64,000 bases of DNA from Cricetomys ansorgei. Lineage: Eukaryota > Chordata > Mammalia > Rodentia > Nesomyidae. Shown here piece by piece: positions 24,370-35,560 of the stretch. A model generated the notes under the pieces. That model did not search any database, was not told the origin of the DNA, and worked only from the letters and a program-made list of their open reading frames with translations. The position numbers and the translations under genes were made by a program. Numbering within the stretch: position 1 is the stretch's first letter; each line of letters starts with the position of its first letter. Location of the stretch: the NCBI GenBank assembly GCA_026225945.1, contig JAMJFZ010001258.1, positions 12,082,001-12,146,000 on the forward strand, read 5' to 3'.

Positions 24370-24930
24370 GTGACTTAAATGTAAAAAGTCTCCCACAAGT
24401 TCATGCTGAATGGTGCAGGGCTCCTGTCTGCGGCGTTGTAATGGTCCTGGCAAAAACAAAGGGGTCCTAGAGAGACACCTGCAAGCCCCGACTTAACCAC
24501 CAGACTGTTGAGATAATAGACTCTGAGAAATGGGAATTTCCCTCAGGGATCTCATGCTGGGAGAAGAAGAAAGCTGAGGGTCCACCCTAGTGCCAGTCAG
24601 AGGGGACAGAGTTCTAGCAACCTGTCGGGCCACCTTACAGGGTGAGCCTGAAACCCAAACCATGACAGGACCACAGTATGCAAGACCACACCTTGACCGG
24701 GACTCTTAGGTGTGCGCATCCCTGACTCCCTAGTTAAACTTTAATCTCACTTCCGGACCCCAAAGATAGACTGAGGTAGGAGGCGGGGGTCACTGGATCT
24801 CTTCATACCTCTTCCCAGTGTGGCCACATTGAATAAACCTCCCTTTTCTGTGTTCCACTATTAACGCGGCTGTTTGGACTGGCTTCTCAAGGATGGGCTG
24901 CTGAACTTGACTTCTTGGAAACAGACTGTG
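24370..24930 (+). mobile_element. Possible ERV LTR, sense
   Basis: A GC-mixed block ends in ATTGAATAAACCTCC (polyadenylation-signal-like, about 24830) followed by a T-rich and CGGCTGTTTGGACTGGCTTC stretch. This composition is typical of ERV LTR 3' ends. No target duplication or second LTR was found. Confidence 0.35.
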
Positions 24931-24969
24931 ACCCTCAAGTTTGCTAACAGTGCTATTTGGGGAAACTGC

Positions 24970-27900
24970 TGAAACTTTAGCTTGCTCCCCCACTCTCCCA
25001 ATAGGGGACACATAGAAACCTGTACGAGAAAGCAGGCACCCCTCAAAAGCCCCAAGAAGAGGTGGTTAGGAAGCAGGAGATTTGGAAAACTGGGGTGAAG
25101 TTCACAGCATTACCAAACCTTCTAATGCCCCCTGCCCAGACCAGCAAAGATCCACAGAAGCTGGGTCGCGTTCTTGTCCCCTTTCATTCTATTAAAGAAC
25201 GAGCAAGCATCCAGCAAGTGGTTCAGCCTATGCAGTTCCTCTCGGCACTACCCTGCATCAGTCCAGTCATTTCAGCTCGGCTCTAGACTGGGCCATCCCT
25301 GGTTGACCCCCTTATGGATCAAATAAGCATTGTGTTTAGTGTAGGCTATACCACCAGCCGCTGGGGCTCAATATTAGAATTCAGCCCTCCAAATCTTAAA
25401 GCGGTTGCTAAATAATTGAACAATTACTTTGGAATGGGGGCAGGCAGGCCCATAAATGAAATGCTTAGTGATGTGGAGGCCATAGAGAACGGCAGTTAGG
25501 GGCTGTGTTCTGAATTCCAATGACTAACGTCTGTAAGAGGGGTCAGGAAGCATTTGCTGTGTGGGGTCAAATGGTAAGTGCTAGACAGAGGCCTTATGAG
25601 CCATTCAGTCTCCATCACAACTACTCAACTGTATCCGGATAGCATAAGGACAGCCATGGCTAATAGGTAATAGGTAAATAATAGGTGTCCATAAAACTTT
25701 GATTTCTGGATACTGAGTCCTAAGTTTCATATTTTCTGTGTGTCATCAGAGTGCTAATCTTTTGGCTTTTTTTTTTCTAACTGCTTAAATAAATGAACAG
25801 CATTCTATTTAAGGGCCAAATAGAAACAGATAATGGGTCAAACACAGCCCATTTCGTGCCCGTATTTCCCAAACCTTGGGTAACAATCAGAGCTCTGGCA
25901 TTTCTGAGCAGTAAACGCTTGGCCAGGTTTTGTTTCTCCCTCCCCCGCAACTCCCCCATTGTAAGTTCATGGCCAAGTTCACTTCCCTCCCCTATGGAAT
26001 AAAAACAGCAGCATCTACCTTATCTGAGTTTGCTGCGGATGCAGCCAGAACACAGTGGTCAGCACATGTGGCTAGACACCCACTCAGCACTCAGGAAGCC
26101 TGAGTGGTGCCTGCTCGTTCTCTCTGCTCTTCCAAACTCTCTGTGCTTTCTGCCAAATCCACCCAGGCTACCAGCAAACAGGATCAAAGATCGCCACGCC
26201 TCCATCAATGAAGAAACACTGGAGACTTTCTGCTCTAACCTGGGCAGTTCGCTGGCCCAGCAACAGCCCTCAAGCCCTGGCAACTCTCTGATCTGTCACT
26301 TCCTCCTAATGCTTTGAGTGCCCACAGCGCACAAACTGAGGGACCGAGCATGGGGTTATCACCCCCCCCCCCCGCCCCATCCACCTCCAAACAACAAATA
26401 ATCATACTTTAGCACTGCCCGATTCCAAAGCTTTCTCCTAAGCACTTCATACAATTCTTTCCCTTAAATCGCCTGGCAGCAGGAGGATGTGGATGAGACA
26501 TTAAGTCTCAGGATAAAAGGGTAAGAAGGTGACACAATACAGCCCGCCCACGAGCCAGGAGCTCAGGGGCCCCTGCACTTTCCCACACCAGGGCTCTTGC
26601 TTTGGAGCCCTGAAAACTCCCACAAAGAAGAGGTGACCAACTTCTAGACCTAACCGGTATCCTGAATGTCTGAGGGTCTTATAAAGATGGCGGCTGTGTT
26701 GTGCGGGTCCTGGGGAGCTCTGAAATGCAGCACTTGTGCAAAGTTCCCGGGGGGGTGCCGTTGCTGCTGACCTGGCCCTGGGACTGTGCCCACAGTAACA
26801 TGTGTCTAGAAGCAGTGACGAACAGGAGCCTACACCCTGAGCGCCGGGGTGGTCTGTACACGGCGAATTCAGTGCCCGAGGTGTTCCTACATTGCATGCC
26901 ATGGTAGAGAAGAGCCTTTGGAGGCTGACTGCCATACGATTCCACACTCCAGGAGGTTCCAGTCGTGTGAGAAAGTCTTAACCTTTCTGTGTTTCCCTCC
27001 TCTGTGATAGAAAACGGTACTAGCTCCTCCTGGCTAGTGGTGACAGCTGAATGGTAAGACACACTCAAGCACGCCTGTGGCGTTTAACACCTTTAGTAAA
27101 TGCTCTAAAAATACCAGATGGTTAGGAGGTCACGAAAAATGCAGACTCGTCGGTGGAGAGCGATTTAGAATGGGGTGTATGGGTCTTGTTCCCCCGTAGA
27201 GCGGGAGATCCGTGCAGAACCGTACACCGCCTCCTCTTACTCCGGCCATACGAGACTTCCGTCCAGTCGGTCATCAAATCGAAGAGGAAGTTCACCTTGG
27301 AAGGGCGGGGTTCCCAGGTCAGCAAAGAGGCAGCAGCTTCCAGTCCGGTTCATGATTTCTGCGTCTGAGGCTGTGCCCACCACGTAGGCTTCTGCGCGCG
27401 TGCGAAAGGAGGTGTGTGGTGATTTCCCAGCACAAAGGCACCCGAACGCCTCCCACCTAGCTTTCGCACCAGCATCATTACAGAGGAATCTGTGTCCGTA
27501 GGTGTCTCCAGCCACCTTAACACCTAAAATAACACCCTCCAGTAGGACATCACCACTGCTACACCTCAGGGGAGAAGCCTCATCATTCTTATCTGTAAAA
27601 TGGGTCCTCTGGGTATGCTAACTCAGTGAGAACGTCCTAGAAGGTAGAGTTTATTTTCTTTATTCAAAATGGCAGTACCCCTCAGGTGAATGGCCCATCA
27701 CTTTGCCCCTGCCAACTGGCATGCAGTTCACTAAAGTCTCCGGGAAGGGCAAGCACAGTGCCTAGCATACTGTGAACGTTCAGTAAGAGAAGGTTATGAT
27801 TAGAACGAAAGCAGGGATCCATCTTTAAAGAATGCTCTTGCTTTCTGGCGACTGGATAGTAGCTGGAATGGCAGCCCCCAGGAGTTAGGGAAAGACCCAG

Positions 27901-29270
27901 AGAGAATTTGATTGGTGGTTTGGAACTCCGCTGGAAAGCCTGGATGAGCAATTTACAAGTGAGATGAATTGCTAAGGGACCCAGGTGGGGGTGGTCTGCT
28001 GGCTGGCGGTCTTCAGGACCCACCAGGAAGCCAGGTGCCGGGGTGCCCAAGCCCTGTCCTCTTAACGTCCTGGAATCCGTAATTTTGAGCTGACATGCCT
28101 GATACACTGGGACGCCATCAGTTCCTGGAACACTCTGGCAGCCTCTAACTCCAGCACTCACAGACTCAGCTTTTCTGCCTTCTGCCAGGGCTCCTCTAAG
28201 GAAACTGGAGACAGGCAAAGACCCCTGAGCCTGCATCTCAACCAAGGAGATGGCGTAAACAACCGCTCTAGCCTCCCTCTCCTCGAGGGCCTGCTAAATG
28301 CTGTTTCTGTGGCTCCTCTGGGATGTCAGAAGGCCCTGGGACTCCCACCAGCTCCTTCCCTCCCTCCCTCCCTCCCATGGCTCTTGCTCTTCCCCTTCTC
28401 CCTCTCTGGCTCCCTCATGCCAGCTCCTAATAACTTCCCTCCAAACTACTGCAATCCAGATTCTGTCTCAGTGTCTGATTTGCGGTATCTGAAGCGAAAT
28501 CCCTGCCCACTCCAAGCATTGTCCAGGTCCCAGAGCACCCTGTTAAGAACACTCGACTCGCTGCACTGCAATTACAAGACTGAGAGCTTATTGACTCCCG
28601 GGATGAAGCTGGCTTCATGCATCCTTGATGGCACTGGCCACAGTGGACCCTCAGACACAGGGTGCTTCCTCTGGCCCTGTGTGGGAGGGTAGAGACAATC
28701 CTTGAAGGTTTTCCCCATGCTTCAGGACATCCTTTCCTGGTTTCCGAAGGTTCACAAAATAACACAAGAGTCGTTGGCAAAGGCAACAAGGGAAGAGACA
28801 GCTTAAGCAGGCTCCTCTTTGATGGAAACTGCCCATCCTGCACCGGAAGATATTCTTTAACTCCTCTGACTCTCCACTGACTCCTCAAAATGGCTCAGCC
28901 TGTTCACCTCTGAGTGGCCACACTACTGCACCCTGGTCCCTCTCCTCCCTCACAACCCACTTGCTCCTGGTATTCTGCTAGCTGCTTCCTAGAGATGGGA
29001 CCCACAGTGCCCTGCGCTGCAGTCTCCAACACTCCCTTTTGCTTCTGACTCCTAGACCACTAACAATGGACGCTTCTGATCCTAACATGCAACGCTCAGT
29101 TCACTGCTTCTTATTTCTTGCCTGGTCCTGAAAATAAAGGTATTTAAGCACTTGAGGATGTGGGATCCCAGCTGTTCTGAGTGGTCCTTACGCTTGCAAG
29201 TGCCTCCAGCAAGAGGTTAAGCTTTCTATACTTCTACCACCTTGCCTCATGTTCACTCTTTGTTTAGAAT
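24970..29270. other. Mostly unique sequence, no gene seen
   Basis: A poly-C run lies at about 26361-26375 and a MIR/L2-like fragment at about 26425-26500. GC-rich open frames at 26500-27070, 27240-27515 and 27680-28890 overlap on both strands without splice context. A CCCT tetramer run lies at about 28357. Confidence 0.45.
26425..26500 (-). repeat. MIR/L2-like fragment
   Basis: CCTAAGCACTTCATACAATT followed by TTAAATCGCCTGGCAGCAGG resembles the antisense MIR tail. It is weak. Confidence 0.35.
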
Positions 29271-29272
29271 GC

Positions 29273-29522
29273 ATGATGATGATGGTGATGATGGTGATGA
29301 TGGTGATGATGATGGTGGTGATGACGACGATGGTGATGATGGTGATGACGGTGGTGATGATGGTGATGACGGTGGTGATGATGGTGATGATGATGATGGT
29401 GATGATGGTGATGATGGTGATGATGATGGTGGTGATGACGACGATGGTGATGATGGTGATGACGGTGGTGATGATGGTGATGATGGTGGTGATGATGGTG
29501 ATGATGATGATGGTGATGATGG

Positions 29523-29553
<31 letters not shown>

Positions 29554-29590
29554 GGTGGTGATGGTGATGATGGTGGTGATGGTGATGTAA
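29273..29590. repeat. GATGGT-type array with 114-bp higher-order period
   Basis: About 315 bp are built from GATGGT, GATGAT, GACGAC and GACGGT trinucleotide pairs. Units 29285-29398 and 29399-29512 carry the same order of GGTGATGACGACGATGG markers with one difference, so a 114-bp segment was duplicated. A third, rearranged partial copy follows. All frames are open (Asp/Gly, Met/Val, His, Ser/Pro) and none is a gene. Confidence 0.95.
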
Positions 29591-30261
29591 TGACAGCAAT
29601 CACCATATACATGCTAGCCTTATCCTACAGATGTCTTCAAAGAAAACAGTCATTAATCCTATGGGTTGGGAAGGTACAAGGGCTGAAAGGAGCAACCACG
29701 ATAACACATGCAGGTATATTTCCATTGCACATGCTTCCTTGAAGGGGAAAGAACACTGGTAGACAACAGCAAGCAAGTCTTTCACGCCACACCTAAGGTT
29801 CCAATCCTGGTGAGAATTCAGACTTCTCCATCTTCCTGCCAAGACTGTGATGAAAGGCTCAAGAACCATTGTCAGCTAGACCCACAGCATTGGGTGGACT
29901 ATGAGCACACCCATGGGGAGTCAGCCTGCCCGACGCACACAAAAGGCAACACAGATCCATAAACCAATGGTAAATCCCAAGCCTCTGCAAAGTTAATAGT
30001 AAAGTGCCAAGGTGACAAGGATAATTCCCGATCCTATCGGCCCAAAGTTAGAACCCAGTGTGTATAAGGCATCACTTCTCAGAGGACCGCCGTTCTTCCA
30101 GCATTAATAGTCGCTGGACAGACATCGGCAGGGTTGCTTCTAGGAGTGCGACAATCAACAGGCAGACAGAGAGCACCTTCGGAAGAAAAACAAATGCCTT
30201 TGTGGGACCTACAGTCTTTCAGGAAAGTGTCAAAATTCACAATGATGAGCAGGGAGGGGGG

Positions 30262-30585
30262 TAGCCCTGTTGATAAAGTCCTTGCTGTACAAACATGAGG
30301 GACCATGGGTCTAAACCCCAGAATTTACATTAAAGAGCTAAGTGTTGTAGCATATGAATATAACCCCAGCCCTGGGAAGGCAGAGACAGGATCCTTGGAG
30401 CTCTCCAGTCAGCCATCCTGGCCTACTCAGTAAGTCTAGGCCAATGAAAGACCCTCTCTCAAAACAGAAGGCAGACAGTGCCTGAGGGACAGTAACTAAA
30501 GTTGACCCCTGACCTCTACAGATATCTGTACACACAAGTGCACTGGCACATGTGAACACACATGCAAACATACACACACTTATAA
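30262..30585 (+). repeat. RSINE-like SINE
   Basis: It has the order GATAAAGTCCTTGCTGTACA, CCCCAGCCCTGGGAAGGCAG, GAAAGACCCTCTCTCAAAAC and GACCCCTGACCTCTACA with a CA-rich tail. It is the same family as 1730-2045. Confidence 0.7.
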
Positions 30586-30769
30586 TGATTTCATTAATCA
30601 CCCATCTGATGCGAAAGGGATGTCAAGGCATATGAACTTCATTAAAAACACCTCATCTAGGAAGATGGGTCCCCTGAAGAGGAAAGGACTGTTGACAGTA
30701 AGAATGCAAAGACAAGGAACTGGCCTGGTGTTCAGGGCTTGAATGTGAAATGTCTTCCATAAGATCCTG

Positions 30770-31168
30770 TTTGAACTCTTGGAATCCATCTGGTGGCACT
30801 GTTTGCAAAGGCTGTGGCATGTTGAGGGGGTGGAGCCTCACTGGAGGAAGAGGGTCACCCGGAGCAAGTCTTGCGGCTATACAGCCTGACCCCGTTTCCA
30901 TATACCTCACTGCTTCCAGAGCTCTGCTGCAATGCTACCAGCCAGCCTCTCGTTCCTGCAACCACGCCTTCCCTGCCTGCTGCCCTGCCTTCCCCACCAA
31001 GACGGACTGCGTCCCTATGGAACTGTGAGCCAAGAAAGAAAGGAAGAAAGAGAGAGGTGGAGGAGGAAGGAAGGGAGGAAGGAAGGGATGGAGGGAAAAA
31101 GAAAAACTTCTCTCCCTGAAGTCACTTTTTGTTGTCACGGTTTGTCATAGCAACACGTAAATGACTAA
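30770..31168 (+). mobile_element. MaLR-like LTR, sense, with purine-rich expansion
   Basis: Landmarks are GGGGGTGGAGCCTCACTGGA, CCAGCCAGCCTCTCGTTCCT, GGAACTGTGAGCCAAG and the tail CATAGCAACACGTAAATGAC. The expected AATAAA region is replaced by about 70 bp of GGAA/GAAA-rich repeat (31030-31105). Confidence 0.6.
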
Positions 31169-31813
31169 GGTAACGAGCTAAAAGTCTGAGTTTACTGAGC
31201 CCTTAACCTGTGCCTCATACCACATTGGAAAGAGAAGCCAGGGAGATAAATAGGAAGTGCCTTTCTCAAGAAACTCCCCAGTCTAGTAGGGAGGAAACGG
31301 TCCTCCATTTTATCTGCTGTGTAGAAATAATGGAGTCTTTCTATTGCTGTAACACAGAATAAAGCATTACTTAAAAGTTATTCTGGGATTCAGAAGAACT
31401 TCAGCCACAAATCCTCAGAATTGTGAAAATTTTCTTCCGTGAGAGCTGAGGACATTCCAATGGTTTAATAAGTCTCATAAAGATAAGGGAACGACCCATC
31501 CTACAGAGCATCTCGTGCTTTGCCAGCTTATCAAGGCTCGTTGCGTGGGGAGACATGGCCGCTGAGGAACTTCAGAGCAGCCCATCTCAGGAGACTGAAT
31601 GAGGGATTGCTCAGAAAGAAGGGAGACTTCGGAGATCGGTAAAAACTGCTTGGTGACAGACATCAGCGTTAGTAACGCAATCATAATGATGACATTGTTA
31701 ATGATAACCAAGTACTCTTCTCAACTTGGACGGCCATTAGTACCCTGAAGTCTGAGAGCAATTGTTACTATTGCCTCGAATTAACTGATGAGTGAAAAAT
31801 CAGAGCTGAGACT

Positions 31814-32234
31814 TGTATATTAGGCGCTTTTCTGTCGGCTGTGGCTACACACCATGGCCAAAGCAACTTATTTGAGCTGATAGTTTCCAGGGATAAGAGT
31901 CCACCGTGGCTGGCAGGTGTGACTCAGTGGCAGGATCAGGAAACCGGAAGATCATAACTTCAACTGCAAGCATGCAGCAGAGCGAGCTAACTAAAAGCAG
32001 GATGAAACTGCAAGCTCTCAAAGCCTGCCTCCAGTGACACACTTCCTCTAGCAAGACTGCTCCTCTGAAACCTCACCAAACAGAGCCAACAACTAGGGAC
32101 CAAGTGTCCGCATGCCTGAGCCTACGGGGGACATTTCTCGTGCTTCAGCCTACGGGGGACATTTCTCGTGCCTGAGCCTACGAGGGACATTTCTCGTGCC
32201 TGAGCCTATGGGGGACATTTTGCATTCAAACCAA
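31814..32234 (-). mobile_element. MaLR-like LTR, antisense, with internal 28-bp tandem repeat
   Basis: It begins TGTATATTAGGCGC and contains ACACCATGGCCAAAGCAACT and CAGTGACACACTTCCTC, ending GCATTCAAACCA. It is the same type as 11627-11970. A 28-bp segment near the end is present four times (32114-32225). Confidence 0.6.
32114..32225. repeat. 28-bp tandem repeat, four units
   Basis: Each unit begins GCCTGAGCCTACGG or a one- to three-base variant and ends ACATTTCTCGT. Units are 32114-32141, 32142-32169, 32170-32197 and 32198-32225, all exactly 28 bp. Confidence 0.95.
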
Positions 32235-32734
32235 CTCAATTCCTATTGATGCCCATACATCAGTCTAAATAGTCTGAAATTCTGGACTCTGGTGTTTACA
32301 AAACATGAGACACTCTAAACAAAGCAACACATGCTTTTTACCACAAGGCAGTCTGCACATGGTTTGCTCAAATATCAAAATCAAAAGGCAGTCCTGCATT
32401 AGAAGTAGTAAGCAGTGACATGCGGCAGCCATCCCTTGAAGGGACACTCGCTGAGGAAGGGGCTGAGCTATGAGAGGTCAGAGGACGAGGGTGAGGTTTG
32501 AAGCTTGGGTGGGTGGGAAGCTCTGACTGGGATCTCTCCACATAAGAGTGACACCAAAAGCGAAAGGACACACAGAGACGCCCCGCCTCTGCCCGGAAGA
32601 CCACAAAGGAAGCCTGTGTCTCGTGGGCTCCCATTGGAAAAGACACGGTTCCTCCAGGAATGGAAATAAACCAACCTCTTACCACAAGAGTCTGGGGTCC
32701 CCATTTGAAAGGCTAACATAAAAATACTACTCTA

Positions 32735-32828
32735 GCTGGGAGGCGATGGCACACGCCTTTAATCCCAGCACTCGGAGGCAGAGGCAGGCGAATCTCTGTG
32801 AGTTCAAGGCCAGCCTGGCCTACAGAGT
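32735..32828 (+). repeat. B1 SINE, left part, cut by the insertion at 32829
   Basis: It contains GCACACGCCTTTAATCCCAG and GAGTTCAAGGCCAGCCTGGC and stops at TACAGAGT, the middle of B1. The matching right part resumes at 34811. CAGAGT is present on both sides. Confidence 0.9.
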
Positions 32829-33105
32829 TGTAGTAGTACTCTGCTGCTGGAGCTGCTCAGCAAGGATGACACAGGAGCCATTTTTCATTCCTGGAAATCA
32901 TGACAGACCTCAGCAGAGGGAACCACCATCATGGCCAGTGCCATACTCACAGTGGAACCCCAAGCGTCTGAGCTCAGGTGTATTTATTCTTTCAGAACTC
33001 CTCAGATATTCTACTGACAGCACATGCAGATCATAAGCAATCAAACATCCCCCACAGAAACCCAACACCTGCAGACAATACAGAATGCCCTAGACCTGGG
33101 AAATC
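32829..33105 (-). mobile_element. Truncated LTR, antisense (left end of the insertion)
   Basis: It shares CCTCAGCAGAGGGAAC, TCATGGCCAGTGCCA, ACTCACAGTGGA, CAGAACTCCTCAGAT and AATACAGAATGCC with the reverse complement of 34507-34810, and with the solo LTR at 12342-12667. It loses similarity after about 33105, where an ID-like tail (TGTGCAAGGCCTTAAGCTCA) begins. Confidence 0.8.
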
Positions 33106-33111
33106 CCCTTA

Positions 33112-33170
33112 CCCATTTGTTATGTGCAAGGCCTTAAGCTCAATCTTCAGCATAGATTTTTAAATTAAAA
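33112..33170 (+). repeat. ID/B4-like SINE tail
   Basis: ATGTGCAAGGCCTTAAGCTC and AATCTTCAGCATAG match the 3' half of ID-type SINEs, followed by an A/T-rich tail. Confidence 0.45.
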
Positions 33171-33714
33171 AACCCACTTTTGAATAGATAGCAGCATTCT
33201 TTATGGCTGTTACCATGAATGTGCTTCTCTCTTGTCTTCACTAAACTGTTACTGTTTAACATTTCTATAATTTCAAAGTGAAAATACTGTTTTTCAAAGT
33301 ATATATATGTGTGTGTGTGTGTGTGCATATTATAGTAAGATAATATGACTGTGTATTTGCTCATTGGAAAGAACAGCAAATAAAAAACTATAGAAATAAG
33401 GTAATACTGATTGATGTCACCAATAATCTGTACAAGGATAACATGAACTCTCAGGGACTAAAGAGCTATATCACAAAGAGTGCTAAGCTAAAGAGCCAGG
33501 AGGGGTGTTTCCCTTGCTGAGCAAGGAAGATTACTGTGAGTGACAAGCAGCCTGGGGTACACGACTAAGGTCCTTTCTCAAAAAACAACAACAAATTCAC
33601 CTCAAGCAAAAATAGCAGCCCCCCTACAAATAAAACCTCAACCAACATAACAACAAAGAAAGTAAATTATTAGATCTTTTCATTCATTCTGAAGGTACTA
33701 TTAAGGCCCATCCT

Positions 33715-33740
33715 TACACACACACACACACACACACAAC
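33715..33740. repeat. (CA)n microsatellite
   Basis: There are about 12 CA units, uninterrupted. Confidence 0.95.
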
Positions 33741-34059
33741 TAACATGCATTGCTGGCATTATTCTGCACCAAGATGATCAGCTCCAAAGACTATTCTCTA
33801 CTAACAGGAGGATACAGGAACAGCACACCTTAGAGAAGGGGCTGCTTCCAGGGCTGCGAGAAGTTCATGATGACCCAGATCACCTTGCCATTCCAAGAGA
33901 GTAAGAAACACTCAAAGAATCATGGGAACGAGTCAGAAGGACACACGTGTCTGCTTGAAAGGATTACTACTTGTCAAACCTGTGGGAACTGGAACATCCG
34001 AATCAACAGAATGGGATTACAACCTGTTGGATAAACTAGGAACCCATGAGCCCTTTTTT

Positions 34060-34268
34060 GTTCCTTTTTTGTTTTTTAATTACTTTCTTTTAAACATTTT
34101 ATTTATGGCGTGCGAGGCAGGGAGCACACCTGTGGCAGAATGCGAAGGCCAGAGGACTTCTGGGAGTCAGCTTTTGGGAGTCAGCTCTCTCCCTCCACCT
34201 TGTAAGTTCTAAGGATCGAACCTCAGGTCATCAGGCTCGGCAGCAGGGCCTTTGAGTAAACTGAACCA
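34060..34268 (-). repeat. B3-type SINE, antisense
   Basis: ACATTTTATTTATGGCGTGC, GGCAGAATGCGAAGGCCAGA, AGGATCGAACCTCAGGTCAT and TTTGAGTAAACTGAACCATT are the antisense of a rodent B3 copy. It lies inside the LTR-ended insertion. Confidence 0.7.
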
Positions 34269-34506
34269 TTGTGCTGGTTAGTCCTTTGGAGGAGCCCAGA
34301 AGATTGTGAGTGAACTCCAGATAATTGGACTTTGATGTTTTTCTGTTGTCCAAAGACATTACGAAAAGCTTGATAGATATTTGATTTTGTTTGGTCCTGT
34401 GCATTAGCAACCCTCGTGATTGTTCCTCTTGTAAATAGTTTCTCTGGTGTAGCATTAAATCATGCTATAAAAGTAAAGCAATTTTTTTTATACAGAAAAG
34501 GAGAAT

Positions 34507-34810
34507 TGTGGAAGTCTATTTTTAGTTATGTATAAATGTTTTATGCACTATTGGGTGAGGGGCTAGCCTAGGTCTTGGCATTCTGTATTATTTCCAGGTG
34601 TGAGATTTCTGTAGGGGATTTTTGTTTGCTTGTGATCTGAATCTGAGGAGTTCTGGATCAATAAAAACATCAGAGTTCAGATGCTCGGGAGTCCACTGTG
34701 AGTCTGGCACTGGCCATGACGGTAGTTCCCTCTGCTGAGGTCTGTCATGGCTTGGCACCTATGAGAAATCCTCATTTTCCTTGCTGAACACATAGCAGCT
34801 TACTACTACA
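34507..34810 (+). mobile_element. LTR, sense (right end of the insertion)
   Basis: It begins TGTGGAAGTCTATTTTTAG, carries the polyadenylation signal ATCAATAAAAACATC and ends TACTACTACA. It is 304 bp against 326 bp in the solo copy at 12342. A purine tract directly precedes it. Confidence 0.85.
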
Positions 34811-34885
34811 CAGAGTAAGTTCCGAGACGGCCAGAGTTACAATAGAGAAACCCTGTCTGGAAAAAAAAAAAAAAAAAAAAAAACC
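34811..34885 (+). repeat. B1 SINE, right part, resumed after the insertion
   Basis: CAGAGTAAGTTCCGAGACGG, then GAGAAACCCTGTCTGG and a poly-A, are the second half of the B1 whose first half ends at 32828. Confidence 0.9.
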
Positions 34886-34929
34886 TCTCTAAACAAGTGG
34901 TGTTGCCTAGGGAACCTGAGGGAAACAAA

Positions 34930-35110
34930 TGCAGGTACACCGGTCCCAAGATGAATGACCTGAGTTCCATCTGCGACTCCTACAGTAGAAGGAGGGAACC
35001 AACTCCTGGGGGCTGTCCCCTGACGGCCACACAATGCCATGGCGCACATGCGATGCGCGCACGCGCGCGCGCGCGCACACACACACACACACAAAATAAA
35101 TAAATAAGGA
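34930..35110 (+). repeat. B3-type SINE, 3' part, with CG/CA tail
   Basis: It contains GATGAATGACCTGAGTTCCA, GGAACCAACTCCTGGGGGCT and an alternating (CG)n(CA)n tail at about 35057-35092, then AAATAAATAAATAA. Confidence 0.65.
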
Positions 35111-35483
35111 TAAATACTACAAAATAAGATAGAAGGGAACCATAGTAAACACTAATAAATTAAGTACATCATCCAAAACATAAACAGAGCCATGATTGTG
35201 CCTTTTTTTTTAACTTGACAAGGGATTTGTCCAAATACAAAGAGCTCTCAAAATTCAAAGATATAGGAGTGTTACCTTTAATACTTTAATATTTTAATGC
35301 TAACCTTGCTGGTAGGCTATATTCACATCAGATGAATTTTAGCCTTCTCGTGAGGGTTTATAAAATACTGAAGAAACAATTCCCCAGAAATGAATGAAAC
35401 CATACACTTCTTCTCACCTAATGATCATACAAAAATGTATTTGAAGTTAAAAAAAAGACCACACAACTGTAAGAAGTTAAGAT

Positions 35484-35560
35484 GGCTGTGGTAGCACTAG
35501 CCTTCAATCCCAGCACTGGAGAGACAGAGGCAGGAGGAGCCCTGTGAGTTCAGAACGTGT
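35484..35560 (+). repeat. B1 SINE fragment
   Basis: TCAATCCCAGCACTGGAGAG with GCAGGAGGAGCCCTGTGAGT is the left half of B1 only. Confidence 0.65.

Larger units (their letters stand above)
32829..34810. mobile_element. LTR-ended insertion with inverted U5 ends inside a B1, 6-bp target duplication
   Basis: The 1,982-bp insert begins TGTAGTAGTA and ends TACTACTACA, an exact 10-bp inverted match, and is flanked by CAGAGT at 32823-32828 and 34811-34816. The left ~275 bp (32829-33105) are an antisense, truncated LTR. The right 304 bp (34507-34810) are a sense LTR of the same family, preceded by the purine tract AGAAAAGGAGAA, the expected position of a polypurine tract. The interior holds an ID-like tail, a CA run, an antisense B3 SINE and sequence of unknown origin. 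No retroviral gene is recognisable. Normal proviruses have direct LTRs; here both host junctions are U5 ends. Confidence 0.8.

Noticed and set aside
26430..26460. Minus-strand ELYEVL-like peptide resembling the MYEVQ region of the CFAP58 C-terminus
   Set aside because: The surrounding sequence does not continue the match and looks like a MIR/L2 relic; it is a coincidence.
29242..29742. Asp/Gly-rich 166-codon plus-strand frame, and His or Ser/Pro frames on the minus strand
   Set aside because: They are translations of the GATGGT array in different frames.
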